A DNA stretch of 64,000 nt from Plantago major (lineage: Eukaryota > Streptophyta > Magnoliopsida > Lamiales > Plantaginaceae), in the NCBI GenBank assembly GCA_026545765.1, contig CM048839.1:23870566-23934565 (forward strand), written 5' to 3'. The translations under genes and the position numbers were made by a program. The notes below the pieces were generated by a model that was not told where the DNA came from, made no database searches, and worked only from the letters and a program-made list of their open reading frames with translations. Positions 12,088 through 24,178 of the stretch are shown piece by piece; the first letter of the stretch is position 1, and each line of letters starts with the position of its first letter.

Positions 12088-13509
12088 CTTAGAGCTCCTA
12101 ATCCTCTATGTGATGAGATAAGGAGGGAAAGGAAGCGCCCCGACTCCACTATCCCAACTCTCGAGCACTATTACGGAGATACTTGTCCTGTGGGGCATCT
12201 TACTAGATACGAAAGTAAGATGGAGACCAATGGCCTGAATGACAACATGAAAGCTCTCAACTTCTCCACTACACTCTTTGGGGAGGCAATGGATTGGTGG
12301 ACCTCTTTGCCCAATGGCTCCATCAAATCCTACGCAGATATTGCCTCCCTCTTCCTGAAAAGGTTTGAGAAAGCAAATAAGAGAAAGAGATCGGTCGAGC
12401 ACTTGGCAGGAGTAATCCAGAAAGAGCACGAGGACCTTAGGACCTTCCTTGACCGTTTCAATGACGAAGTGCGCCAAGTAGAGCCTCACAGCATCAAAGA
12501 ACGGGTCCGACACCTGTACGCCAACACTTACAACGATGATCTCAGAAGAAAGCTTTCCAACGAGGAAATCACAACTGAAAAGTACTTGGAAGATATCTGC
12601 GAAGGAGTCTTGTATGGAGAAGAATACAGGAGAAATGTCCCAATAAGAGCCGGGGCAAGAAAGGGAAAAGAGCAACTAAGACAAGAACCTTTTCCCCGTC
12701 CAGGAAAGTTTGAACAAAAGAAGGAACTTAGAGACAGAAGGGAGTTCCGCAGAGAGAGAACACCACCAAGAAGATACGCCGAGTATACTCGCCTCAATAG
12801 ACCGAGATCCGACATCTTGGCCTCTATTGTTGAAAAAAACATAGATATACAATGGCCAAAACCTACAAGGAGCAACAAGAAGAACAAAGCTTCAAAGGAA
12901 TACTGTTGGTTTCATAAGCACAAAGGTCATTTGACTGAGGATTGTGTCCAGCTGAAAACAGAAATAGAAAGGTTGGTAAGGAGAGGCAAACTGAAACAAC
13001 CAATATACGAGGAGGAACCCTCCAGGCACCAGAAGAATGAACAAAGAAGGGAGGAGCGTGCTTCAGAACCTCCGACAGGATCCTTACCGCCACTGCCAGC
13101 AGAAATCCCACCCCACCATACCCAAAGATACCGTGGGTATCATGAAGACCTCCCCTATAGCGGGGTTATCAATGCCATCGCAGGAGGTCCAACTGGATGA
13201 GATAGTCGGAACGCAAGGGAAAGAACCGCGCAACATTTGAGAAACAATGACAGAACCTATGCTCCGCCGGTTCTGAAAGGAACGAACGCCATCACTTTTG
13301 ATGACAGTCAGATACCACCACCAACGTCTGGTGGAGAAGATCTTAAAGATCCTGACGTACCTTTGGTCATTTCTCTAGTCATCGCCACTCACAAAGTCAA
13401 CAAGGTACTTGTTGATACAGGGAGTTCCTCCAATGTAATATCTAGGAGAACTGTGGAAAAATGCGCCTGGGTAACGTTCAGTACGGGCGAGTACAAACCT
13501 CTCTGGTAG
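12088..13509 (+). pseudogene. Gypsy B gag and protease start, N-terminus lost
   Basis: From about 12088 the frame reads RAPNPLCDEIRRERK and follows element A's gag almost residue for residue. Present are the gag core, the knuckle-like motif CWFHKHKGHLTEDC and the basic linker. A TGA at 13198-13200 falls where A has a Gly codon (AGGPTG, then DSRNARERT). The protease motif VLVDTGSSSNVIS follows in the next open frame near 13410-13440. A frameshift near 13460 ends it. About 260 N-terminal residues of gag, the primer site and the 5' LTR are absent. Confidence 0.85.
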
Positions 13510-16351
13510 GATTCGGGGGCTCTATAGTGCGTCCCATTGGAAGTATACCATTACAAGTCTCTATGGGCGCCTTCCCTACAAGGGTGACTGAGACGATCCT
13601 CTTCGTGGTGGTCGACAACACATTCGACTATAACGTGATCCTGGGTCGCCCGGGACTTAACCAATTCAGGGCAGTCGCTTCTCCCCTACACAACAGGGTA
13701 AAGTTCCCAACCCCGAACGGTGTGGGTGAAGAAGTGGGCAATGTTAGAGAAGCCTGGGAATGCTACATCATGTCGACCAGAGGAGCCACAGTACCCGTTC
13801 TTTCGGTCGTTAAGAGACCCAGGAGCCCTCCTCCTGTGGCTCTTACCCCATTAAAGGAAGAAATTGGTGTTGGGTCGCTCAAGGAAAATTTCCCCAAGAC
13901 TGCCAGGATAGAACCTGATGAAGCCCTGAAAGAGGTTCAGTTGATTGAGGAGGACTCGGAAAAGATAACTCGGATCGGAACAGAGATGAGCACGGAAGTA
14001 GAGATGAAGCTCATCACATTCCTTCAAAACAATCACGATATCTTTTCCTGGAGCACCGATGATCTTAAGGGGACAGACCCAAGGATTGCAGTTCACCGCC
14101 TGAACATGGATCCAACGGTAAAAAAAATCCGACAAAAGAGGAAGGACTTTGGGCCTGTTGAGGATGCTATCATAGCAGGAGAGGTGGACAAATTGATGAA
14201 AGCAGGACACGTCGAGGAATTCAGGTACTCTGACTGGGTCTGTAACGTGGCCCTCATTGAAAAAGCTCTAAGAAAGTGGAGAATGTGTAATGACTTCACT
14301 AGGCTTAACAAATTTTGCCCAAAGGATCCTTATCCATTACCTGGCATAGACCAGCTAGTTGACTCCACCGCGGGATGCGCACTCCTAAGCATCATGGACG
14401 CCTATCATGGCTTTTACCAAATCAGGATGGCCCAGGAAGACGTCAAGAAGACGGCCTTCTTTGTGGCTGGAGGGGTCATGCCATTTGGCCTCAACAACGC
14501 AGGCGCTACATATCAGCGATTGGTGAACAAGATGTTCAAAGAGGAGTTGGGCAAAACCATCGAAGTTTACGTCGATGACATGCTAGTAAAAAGCAAGACC
14601 GAAGAGCAACACATCGAGCATCTCAATAAGTGCTTTTCCACCCTGAGGAAATATGGAATGAAGTTGAACCCAGAGAAGTGTACATTTGGTGTAAAAGGAG
14701 GAAAGTTCCTCAGCTACATGGTCACGGAGAGAGGTATTAGCGCCAATCCGGAGAAGATAAAGGCAATCTTAGACTTACCCAGCCAACGACAATCAATGAG
14801 GTGCAAAAGCTCTTGGGAAGAGTGATGGCCCTGAGCCGTTTCATTTCCAAGTCCGCCGAGAAAAACTTGCCTTTCTTCAAAATTCTAAGGAAAGGAGACA
14901 AGTTCGAGTGGACAAAGGAGTGCGAAGAAGCCTTGGATAACTTAAAAAGCTACCTCCTCTCGCCACCTCTCTTGTCCAAACCAATGGAAGGTGAACCTCT
15001 CTGCCTCTACCTAGCTACTACTGATGAGGCCATGAGTTCTATATTGGTGCGGATACAAGGAAACGACCACTTGCCGATCTATTACTTGAGCAAGGCCCTC
15101 GTGGGTTCCGAGGCCAGATATGTCAAAATTGAGAAGCTCGCCTTCGTGCAGGTCTACACTGCCCGTCGACTGAAGCCTTACTTCAAATCTCATCGGATCG
15201 TGGTCCTCACCAATGAACCACTCAAACATGTCCTAGGCAAACCAGATCAATCAGGACGCTTATCCAAATGGATGATCGAGCTAAGTGAATATGATATCGG
15301 GTACCAAGCCCCCTCTGCGAAAAAGGCTCAAGTCCTTGCTGACTTCCTGGTAGATTACCCAAAGGAAACGGAAGAAGGAACCAAAAGCTCACAGGAGGTC
15401 GTGAGCTACGTCATGCTCACCCAAGCAAAGGATACCCGAGGAGGAGAAAGGGCAAAAGAGAATGAGCCTGAAGAGATGTTCAGAAGTAACGTTCAGCTCT
15501 GGTCTGGATATCAGGAACGTATGGATGACTCCCTGAGGGTGAGACATATGTTCCTCCTAGACGAAGTAACCAACACTTCGACACCTGCATTTTCGGATAA
15601 GAAGCAGGAAGACAGAAAAGTGCCTACTAATGAATCAAAAAGCAAATTTGAGAACAAGGAATGTTGGACGTTACAAGTGGATGGATCTTCTACTAGACGA
15701 ATAGGAGGAATAGGAATTTTCCTTGAGAGTCCCAAAGGAGCCAAGCTGGAATACGCCATCACCCTCAACTTTAAAGTAACAAACAATGAGGCAGAGTACG
15801 AGGCACTCCTCACTGGCTTGAGGATGGCAAGAGCTCTACAAGTGAAAAGAATCAAGGCTTACACAGATTCCCAGCTCATAAAATCCCGGTTTTCTGGGTC
15901 CTTCGCTGCTAAAGGACCCAACATGATCAAGTACTTGGAACTCCTCAAGAAAGAGGTTGAGCACTTTGAAGTATTCACTCTTAAGCAATTCCACAGGGAA
16001 TGGAACGAAAAAGTCGATGCCTTTTCCAAGTATGCCTCGGCCTTAGGAGCTCTAGACACGAGAAGTGTCATCCTGATGACTCTCACGGACTCCTCCCTGG
16101 CAAACCTTGACGAACAAGTCTTCCTCTTGAGCACTGGAAGAGGCTGGATGACTGACATATTTTATTATCTCAAGGATGGCTCTCTACCTGCAGATCCTAG
16201 AGAAGCAAGGAGGATCCCATGCCGAGCCAACAGATACTTCATCATGGGAGAGGATCTTTACAAAAGATCTTTCACCGGCACTCACATGAGATGCCTTGGT
16301 CCCCAGGAGGCGAAGACTGTTATGGAGGAAATCCATGCGGGATGTTGCTGA
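13461..16351 (+). pseudogene. Gypsy B protease end, RT, RNase H and second RNase H
   Basis: Frame 13461-14825 ends the protease and carries the RT: WRMCNDFTRLNKFCPKD, MPFGLNNAGATYQRLV and the intact active-site motif YVDDMLV near 14570. A one-frame slip near 14800 joins it to frame 14801-16351. That frame continues with KLLGRVMALSRF and the RT-linked RNase H (LYLATTDEAMSSIL, IYYLSKALVG). It then holds a second RNase H (LQVDGSSTRRIGGIG, TNNEAEYEALLTGLRMA, AYTDSQLI) with D, E, D residues visible. The zinc-binding start of integrase follows. The catalytic residues survive here, but the frame break would prevent a complete polyprotein. Confidence 0.88.
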
Positions 16352-17371
16352 ACTCACTCCGAGGGACGAACTTTAGCTCAGAAGATCATAAGACAAGGAT
16401 ACTATTAGCCATCCATTGATGCAGATCCTGCCAACTTCGCTCGTGCCTGTGAAGACTGCCAATACTATGCCAACATACCACATCGTCCGACCAACCCTAT
16501 GATTCCGTCAATCATAGCATGCCCATTTGATCAATGGGGCATATACATAGTTGGACCCTTTCCACGCGGAACTCATCAGAAGAAGTTCCTGATCGTGGCG
16601 GTGGAATATTTCACCAAGTGGGTTGAGGCAGAAGCAGTTTCGACCATCACTGAAAGTAGAGTACGGACGTTCATCTGGAAGAACATCATCTGCCGCTTCG
16701 GACTTCCGAGGGTTCCAGTCTCGGACAACGGGGCTCAGTTCTCCGGGGCAAGCCTGAAGGAATCGCTCCAGTCTTTCAAAATAGAACAATGCTTCACTGC
16801 TGTTAGTTACCCCCAAGCCAATGGTCAAGTAGAAGCCGCCAACAAGACCATCGTCAAGATTTTGGAGAAAAGGTTAAGGACTTCACAAGACAGTTGGGCA
16901 GATGATCTCGACGCGGTCCTTTGGGCACACAGGACGACGACTCGGACTTCCACACAGGAGACGCCCTTCTCCCTTGTCTACGGCTCCGAGGCGGTCATCC
17001 CCTCGGAAGTAGTAGTGGAAACCCAAAGGATCCATCAATACAACCCAGCTTAGAATGAAGTCGCAAGGATCTACGACCTTGAGTTCCTTGAGAACAAACG
17101 GAGTGAGGCACTAGCTAGCATCCTTCGATACCAAGCCATGACTGCTCGAGCCTACAACAAGCGTGTCTTTCCCAAAGACATACATGTCGGAGACTTAGTC
17201 CTCAGAAGAGCTAACATCCTAAGCAATGTCGGGAAACTCAAGCCCAAATGGGAAGGACCTTATAAAGTTACTGGAGCCAAAATCAATGGGAGCTTCGAGC
17301 TAGAAGACGACCAAGGAAGAGCCTTGAAGAGAACTTGGAATGCTAAGAATCTGCAAAAGTTTTATGCTTAG
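16352..17371 (+). pseudogene. Gypsy B integrase, catalytic Asp replaced
   Basis: After a stop at 16349-16351 the second Cys pair of the zinc finger is seen in another frame (ACEDCQYYANIPH). The core at 16499-17053 reads PFDQWGIYIVGPFPRG. In most integrases the Tyr position is the first catalytic Asp (W-G-x-D-x-x-G-P), so this copy carries Asp to Tyr. The second Asp (VSDNGAQF) and the Glu (NGQVEAANK) are present. A stop after QYNPA splits off the C-terminal part 17138-17371 (LVLRRANILSNVGKLKPKWEGPYKV), which ends in KFYA. Confidence 0.82.
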
Positions 17372-19225
17372 GTTAACACTTCGAAAATAGACTACGTCAG
17401 TTGTCGAAGTTTTTGTCATTCTCTTTGTCCGGCCTCGAAGCCCACCAGTTGTATTTGAATTTCCGTCAAATCAATACAACTTTTTGCAAGGCAAGAAAAC
17501 TATATTCACACAAACACATTTCCTCGGACTATTCACAAAAGTCCGGGCCAATTGGTTCAACAAATATTTGAGAAATCAATTTCTCGACAGGATTGACTTA
17601 TACCAGCCAGTTCGGATGAAGTGATATAACGAGCCGAAGAAAGAAGTGCAAACACTCAAAAGACCATGTATTATTGAAAAAAATACAAATTACAAAATTA
17701 CAAACTTCGGATACACCCGTCCGAGTCACGTAAAATGGGGGTAATCTACATCGTTCTGTACAATACAAACACGCAGTTCTTGGCGGCATATTCAACATCC
17801 GGAACAGTAAAGCATATCCGTTTCGAAGCCAGGCGTCCGAGGCAAAATAGGAACGGTACGAACTAATGGATCTCCAAATAATGAGTTCTCACTTTCGCAC
17901 AAAAGGACAAGTTGAATCCGAACCGGATAACTCTGGTACGGCAAGGCAGCTCCACAGCCCTCTCAGACGATCCGCATCTTCCACCACAACCACTTTCTGG
18001 TTCGCACCCTCGGGCACCACAAGAAAATGGTAAATGGTGGAAGGTGCAAACAGCCCGAGAATTCGACTCTCCATGCCAACAAGTCTTCCATAATCCTTGG
18101 GAACGGCGAGCTAGTCCACTCCCCCGGGGCTCAAGTGGTTGATACACTACAGCCCCGGAGAGAGAAGACTAGCACGCTGATCCGAGAACTATGTCCGAAA
18201 CTTATATACTGCAAGGAGCAAATATCCCGAAAAATTAACTCTCCAAAGTCATAAGTGTTTAGGAATCCTCGGAACCAGCGAGCTAATCCGCTTCCTCGGG
18301 GCTGCAGTTGACGATACGTATTACAGCCGCAGAAAGAAGACTGGCACGACGATCCGAGAAGGGTTCCTTACGAGTAGCTTATATCTGTTACCTTTCACAT
18401 AGTCCGACTCGATGGCATCTTCGGACGTCCGAAGGACCCACCGAGACGAAGCAAATGAGAACGGCGGAATCAACCTATTCATTCAGATGACCGTACAATC
18501 CAGGGGTATATATAGAAGTGGCGAACCAATCACCACTCGACACGTGGTGTGCAACATCTGGCGATGGGCTTGGGCCTAGACATGGGCCCAACCATTGGGC
18601 GCTATTGGGCCAACCCGGAGCCTTTTCACATTTTTCGGCCTTATTGGGAGAATTATTTTGAACTATTACCGGCTCGGTTCCATCAGCCCGAGGCGCCAAA
18701 TGTGATCCTTAGCCCACACTCAACTTTTTTGGAACATCTCCTTTTTACCAACATTCCGCAAGTCCAAAACGACTCGGAACAGTACACCGTGTCGCTACAA
18801 ATCAGGCAGGATTTATGACATCCGAATCATTCCTGTTTACTTAGGGCGATTAACATTTGGAGCTACGACTCGGACAAACGCCTTGTCCGACCGATCCATG
18901 ACCCAAGAAAACCGAGCAACGAAACTTGGGTTACTGATTTGTCTTATAAATTCGACACACAATAAGAAGCATGCATTTGAAAAGGAAATAACACGAGCAA
19001 ATGATAAGAGTTGTCCCGAGCCATCACCGAGCCCGGACCAATGCCATGGATACCGAATCAATTGTGCAAATTAAAAAAAATTATCCATACAGAAACAGTA
19101 ACAAAGAAACAACATAGTTTTTAAGGTCCGAAGACCAGAGTTACACGCTTCCGGGGCATACCACGTCTTCACCTCCCCTGACGACTTGACGAGCCGCTTG
19201 CCGGAAACCATCCTACTCTCATCTC
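17372..19225 (+). other. Long 3' non-coding region of gypsy B
   Basis: No coding gene is seen. The base composition and repeated TCCGA/TCGGA words match the pol region before it, and a long region between integrase and the 3' LTR is usual for Tat elements. No LTR end or convincing polypurine tract was found before copia sequence starts near 19226. Confidence 0.55.
18100..18390 (+). repeat. Diverged tandem duplication, unit about 155 bp
   Basis: Two consecutive segments share the words GGCGAGCTAGTCC/CAGCGAGCTAATCC, CGGGGCT, GATAC...ACAGCC, AGAAGACT-GGCACG and GATCCGAGAA in the same order. They start near 18100 and near 18255. Tandem repeats in the 3' non-coding part are common in Tat elements. 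Confidence 0.5.
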
Positions 19226-21400
19226 CGAGTTCTTGGATGTCTTTGTTTTCCTCTCTATCCTTCTACCACTATCCATAAATTACACCCCCGGTCTACACCT
19301 TGTGTATTTTTAGGATATCCTTCGAATCATAGAGGGTATAAGTGTTATGATCTATCTACCAAGAAAATTATTATCTCTCGTCATGTTATCTTTGATGAAA
19401 ATAATTTTCCGTTTGCATCCACACCTCACACTCCATCCAATTCGGTTGCTCCATTGGATACAGCCGACTCTGGTCCAGCCCACTGGCTGCGAACCACGGC
19501 CACGTTGCAGCCCAATTTGGCTCAACACTGTGCCCAAGCGTCCTCACCCTGGAACCCGCCAAGGGTCCGATTACATCTTGGGCTACCCACGCTACGCCCA
19601 AAGAACATGTGAATTCTGGCCATGGATATTCCTCGAGCCCAAGCCCAGCTCGCTCAACCTTCCAGCCTGTCTCTGTTCCGAACTGGACCATTCTCCGCCC
19701 ATCTTCCCCGACTGACCTCACCTATTTCCAATTGACCTACTCAGTCCTTCTCCTCCACCTCGCCATATTCCTAGTCCCTCCCGTATGGTTACTCGAAGTC
19801 AACACGGTATTTTTAAACCATATATTCCTATGAATTTGCATACTTCGGTTTCAAAATCACCCCTTCCTCGTAATCCCATACATGCACTAAATGACCCGAA
19901 TTGGAAATTGGCAATGGAAGATGAATATGATGCTCTTATTAAGAATAAGACGTGGGACTTAGTACCTCGTCCACCGAATGTTAATATTATTCGTTCTATG
20001 TGGATTTTTGCTCATAAGGTGAAATCTAATGGTGCTTTTGAGAGACATAAGGCTCGACTTGTAGGTGATGGCAAAACACAGCAGGTTGGAATTGATTGTG
20101 GTGAGACATTTAGTCCTGTGGTCAAACCAGCTACTATTCGCACGGTTCTCAGTCTTGCATTATCCAAGGCATGGCAGATTCATCAGCTTGATGTGAAAAA
20201 TGCGTTTCTCCATGGGGAGCTTCAGGAAACAGTTTATATGCATCAACCGGTGGGTTTTCGAGATAAATCTCGTCCTAATCATGTTCCGCTTACTGCAAGT
20301 CCCTCTATGGACTGAAGCAAGCACCACGAGCTTGGTACAAACGATTTGCGGATTATGTCTCTTCTATGGGTTTTGTCAACAGCAAATCAGATACATCATT
20401 GTTTATATACAGGAAAGGGTCGGATATGGCATATATCTTACTTTATGTAGATGATATTATTCTTACTGCCTCTTCTAGTACTCTTCGCCAATCGATCATG
20501 TCTATGCTGGCTTCTGAATTTGCTATGAAGGATCTCGGTCCATTGAATTACTTCCTTGGTATTGCAGTTACTAGGAATGCATCTGGTCTGTTTCTCTCTC
20601 AGCGTAAGTATGCAGCAGACATTATTGCTCGAGCTGGTATGTCTTCCAGAATCATCTCATCACGCGTCGACACTAAGGTCAGCAACGCATCTGGCGCTCC
20701 CTTTGCGGATCCGACTCATTATCGAAGTCTTGCTGGAGCTCTACAGTACTTGACTTTTACTCGCCCAGATATTTCCTATGCCGTTCAGCAGGTTTGTCTA
20801 CATATGCATGACCCCAAGGATGTTCACATGAATGCGTTGAAACGCATCATTCGGTATCTACAAGGGACACTTGATTTCGGCCTACACCTATATCCGTCTT
20901 CGTGTTCTACACTCATGTCATACACTGATGCAGATTGGGGTGGTTGTCCTGATACTCGCCGTTCGACATCTGGGTATTGTGTCTATCTTGGTGACAACCT
21001 TATCTCTTGGTCCTCGAAACGACAACCGACCATGTCTCGATCCAGTGCTGAGGCAGAATATCGTGGTGTGGCTAATGTTGTTTCCGAGTCGTGCTGGTTA
21101 CGCAATTTGCTACTTGAGCTTCATCATCCCCTCTCCAAGGCTACCATTGTCTACTGTGATAATGTTAGTGCTATATATCTTTCTGGAAATCCTGTACAAC
21201 ATCAACGAACCAAGCATATAGAGATGGACATTCATTTTGTTCGTGAACAGGTCGCACGTGGACAAGTTAGAGTCTTGCATGTTCCTTCTAGATATCAGAT
21301 TGCTGATATATTTACCAAAGGCTTGCCTCGTGTGTTATTCGAAGATTTTAGATCCAGTCTAAGTGTTCGACCTCCTCCCGCTTCGACTGCGGGGGTGTGA
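19226..21400 (+). pseudogene. Copia-1 pol: integrase end, RT, RNase H
   Basis: Near 19310-19400 a frame reads GYKCYDLSTKKIIISRHVIF, the usual end of copia integrase. Frame 19785-20315 carries the RT N-half ([41 protein letters not shown]). A small deletion near 20285 shifts the frame before the expected [13 protein letters not shown] motif. Frame 20366-21400 has the active site LLYVDDIIL, then RNase H (YTDADWGGC, SSAEAEYRG, VYCDNVSAIYLS) and ends at STAGV. The RT active site is intact; the frameshift and missing 5' half make the copy non-functional. Confidence 0.85.
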
Positions 21401-21549
21401 TAGATTGTAAATATTAGTTTACTATATTTAGGAATCTAGAATTAGAGTTATAGTAGAATTAGACTAACCTAGTTAGATTATACTTAGTATAGAACTCTCT
21501 ATGTTGTAGCATGTATTTATACCACATTGTGGTTAATGAAATATTTACA
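21398..21549 (+). repeat. 3' LTR of copia-1 (about 152 bp)
   Basis: It starts TGATAGATTG right after the polypurine tract GCGGGGGTG and ends TTACA, as aligned to the LTRs of copia-2 and copia-3. The exact right end could be 6 bp further on. The short LTR suggests an Ale-like lineage; that is inference. Confidence 0.6.
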
Positions 21550-22016
21550 GAAAACATTCTTTCATTTTGGAAACACAAAAGTATCTTAATCTAAGAGATA
21601 GTCCTCCTTTTAATCGAGTTATAAAATGAGGACGTCACACGTCACAACTATTTCAAGCATTATTCTACCTTAATTAGAAATCAGTAAAAATGCTTTGCAA
21701 ACACCACATGGAGCCATGGAGGCATGTGCCATCAACTGCCATGGATTATTCAGAGTAAAAAAGCAGTTTAAATGTGCATTTTGAATACTCCGTTGCAACT
21801 CATCACACGTCGAAAATAGGACCTAGATCACAGCATTATAATCCTACTTTCATCCAAACTTGAAACTACTACTGCTCGCTCCAATAGAACTACTATAACT
21901 CAACACTGCTTCAAAATTTCACACATGTCCTCCGGTATAGATACAATTAATACTTGTGAACTCATACTAACTTGTCAATAAAGATTTAATTGTTCCTAGC
22001 TGCTACCAAGCATGAG
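21550..22016. other. Intergenic; 3' flank of the MMD1-like gene
   Basis: No gene, RNA or repeat was recognised. In the family the PHD-finger exon sequence would be expected here on the minus strand. I see no Cys4-His-Cys3 pattern in it. Confidence 0.5.
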
Positions 22017-24178
22017 CTAATTCTGAGCTCCATCCTCGTGTCTCAGCATCGTGACCAAGTCGAGCCCAGTTCCTCGTACCCAGAGGTGCCCACCTGGCTC
22101 AACTATATCACTCAAGACCATTTCATCTTCCACTGCCTTTAAGCCCCCAATTTGAGTCACCACAAACTCATCCATAATACAGTAAGTATCCCTAAGTGCA
22201 TGCTGTACCACCAGCTTAAGATCACTAATAGTAAACCAAGATGGGACTACTACTGTCTCACCAGGTGTTAACCGACGAGTTAAATCCGTCTCCAACTCAT
22301 CAAAACTGGGTAAGACCTGGCAAGTCACTGTCATCAAACCATTCACAACTTCCTTCTCATTAGGCCACTCCTTCACAAGTTGCTTGCCCTCCAAGATAAC
22401 CCGAGTTGCCATACCCACTGAGCTGGACGCAGAATACATCAACAACACATTTTCATAAATAAACACTACATCCTGATGCAAATTGATGCCAAACAAATTG
22501 TCCAGGCCATGAGAAGCTTCAGCATTTTCAGCAACAGCAAACTCGACCCTCTTTGTGATGGGATTCTTGGTACGGTATACAATCCGGTTACCAACTCGAG
22601 AATGATCTAACGATTTCAAGACAAAATCGAGCAAGCCTGCGTCATTGATGCTCTCACTAGCCTTATCACGCAACTCTAGCTGTGCCATGACATTGTTTCC
22701 TCTGTTCTCAGTCAAAATGCCCATCACCACTTCAACCGCATTTTCCAGTTTATCTTGAGACCACTTGCAATCATAGTTTGAAAAAGGCCATGTCATCAGC
22801 TCTGGTTCCTTAGCTACTGTGCGGATGGTGAATTCAGTACGCCTACCGGATGAATTAACCACACGACGAATGATAAGATTATCCACTTGAAAACATCTGA
22901 TTGATTTCAGGACAAAATCGATCAAACCAGTATCTCCAATTGATTTTCTTGTTTCTTCTCTAAGATCATTTCTCCCTATTACACCCCCATGAAATTCCGC
23001 GTGATCTTTAAGAGCATCAACAATTGCAGTAAGCACATCCTCTAGTCTCCTAACAGACCACCTGCAATCACTCCTAGCCATTGAATCAACAAATGAGTGA
23101 AATCCCATTGCATTTTCCATCGAATGCGGCACGGCACGGTAAGCATTAGAATCACGAATCACACTATCTTTCGACTGATAAACCAACATGAACTGCATCA
23201 AATCCTTTAAAGTGACCAATGGCTTTTCACTCAACTCTCTGTACATGCTCACCACCTGTTTGATCCTAGTCCCATTTCTCCTTTTTCTGAAATCACCAAC
23301 TATCCTGTCAAGGCCTAATGACCCCAGAAACCGAATCGACAAGTCGTATTTCTCCTCCGTAATTCCAGATTCCCCACCACTAAACACGTAACCCCATCGT
23401 CCAAACAAAGACTGCCTAAACGCTACACCATAAATCAACCTCAGCTCCACCAGTCCAGTACACAAATTATCACTCAACGAAACTTTCCTGCAAAATTGAA
23501 TCACACATTCATACAACAAAAACCTCAAACTTAAACAACAAAGCTACATAGACGAGAGATTTCATTAAAATCAACCTGGCTTTGAGTACAGTGCACAGAT
23601 TGTTCCAGAAATCCATCGCATCACTAGCAGTGAACAAATTCGACTCATCTCTAGATCCATTGACACAAATCAGATGCCCGTAACCATTACAGTGAATCAA
23701 ACCGTACAAATAATGGCTCTGAATCCGATCAAAATCCACCTCCAATGCTTCCTCCTTCCGTTGAGAAACTACAAAGTGATACTTCCTCTTACAAACATAG
23801 TGATGACCCCATCCTACAAGCCAAAAGCGATCAAACACCATAAAAACTCCACAAAATCAATTGAACAAGGAAGAAAACTCAATCGATTAAAAAATTACCA
23901 GCAATTTTACAGTAATCGCAGAATGAGCCACCAACTGAGGCGTACTCAACAGTTTCTTCCACAGTATACAGCGCCAGTTCACCATCGGATTCAGTAACAA
24001 TGAGACTACACCAAACTGGCATGCCATTGATAGTATAGTGTTGAATTTCAGCGAAATTCTCAAGAAACAACCGGATGATTTCCCTGAATGGTTTCTGGTT
24101 CTCGAAACCTTCGGATTGGAGGAGATTTATCGGATTTGGTACCCATTTGTTGTAGTCAATTGATAGAGATGAATCCAT
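22017..24178 (-). CDS. MMD1/MS1-family PHD-type nuclear protein lacking the PHD finger
   Basis: Three exons: 24178-23899, 23813-23576 and 23487-22017, all with GT-AG junctions in phase, giving 662 aa. The start is the Met of MDSSLSIDYNKWVPNP; a Met five codons upstream (MLSLQ) is less likely. The protein follows the plant family of MALE MEIOCYTE DEATH 1 / MALE STERILITY 1 and At1g33420-like proteins: GHHYVCKRKYHF, FWNNLCTVLKAR, GVAFRQSLFGRWGYVF, two repeats ending in VVGNRIVYRT-type segments, and TYCIMDEFVVTQI. Family members normally end in a C-terminal PHD finger directly after a LRHE-GG-type motif. Here LRHEDGAQN is followed by TAG, so the histone-reading finger is missing. In Arabidopsis these proteins act in male meiosis or tapetum; a role here is inference. 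Copia-1 lies 460 bp downstream. Confidence 0.85.

Larger units (their letters stand above)
7453..12090 (+). mobile_element. LINE (L1-type) retrotransposon, 3' end replaced by gypsy sequence
   Basis: It has a short leader, ORF1 (7591 on), then endonuclease and RT of ORF2 up to about 12090. At that point the reading frame passes directly into gypsy gag. The zinc-binding and RNase H parts are missing; an equivalent region from another copy is found at 4.4-6.0 kb. Stops and frameshifts in both ORFs, and a changed RT active site, show that it is dead. Confidence 0.85.
12088..19225 (+). mobile_element. Ty3/gypsy retrotransposon B (Tat-type), 5'-truncated
   Basis: It begins inside gag, fused to LINE RT, and continues through protease, RT, RNase H, a second archaeal-type RNase H, integrase and a long 3' non-coding region. 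A second RNase H between RT-RNase H and integrase is the known hallmark of the Tat lineage. No LTR like that of element A is seen at either end. The 3' end is cut near 19225 by copia sequence. Confidence 0.9.
19226..21549 (+). mobile_element. Ty1/copia element 1, 3' half with 3' LTR
   Basis: It enters abruptly inside the integrase C-terminal region and runs through RT, RNase H and the 3' LTR. It is related to, but clearly diverged from, the two copia copies at 34.8-40.7 and 49.2-53.9 kb. The left edge is a truncation against gypsy B, so no target duplication can be read. Confidence 0.85.

Noticed and set aside
18539-18818. Frames of about 75-90 aa on both strands in the gypsy 3' region
   Set aside because: GC-richer transposon non-coding sequence with repeated TCCGA words; no domain and no continuity.
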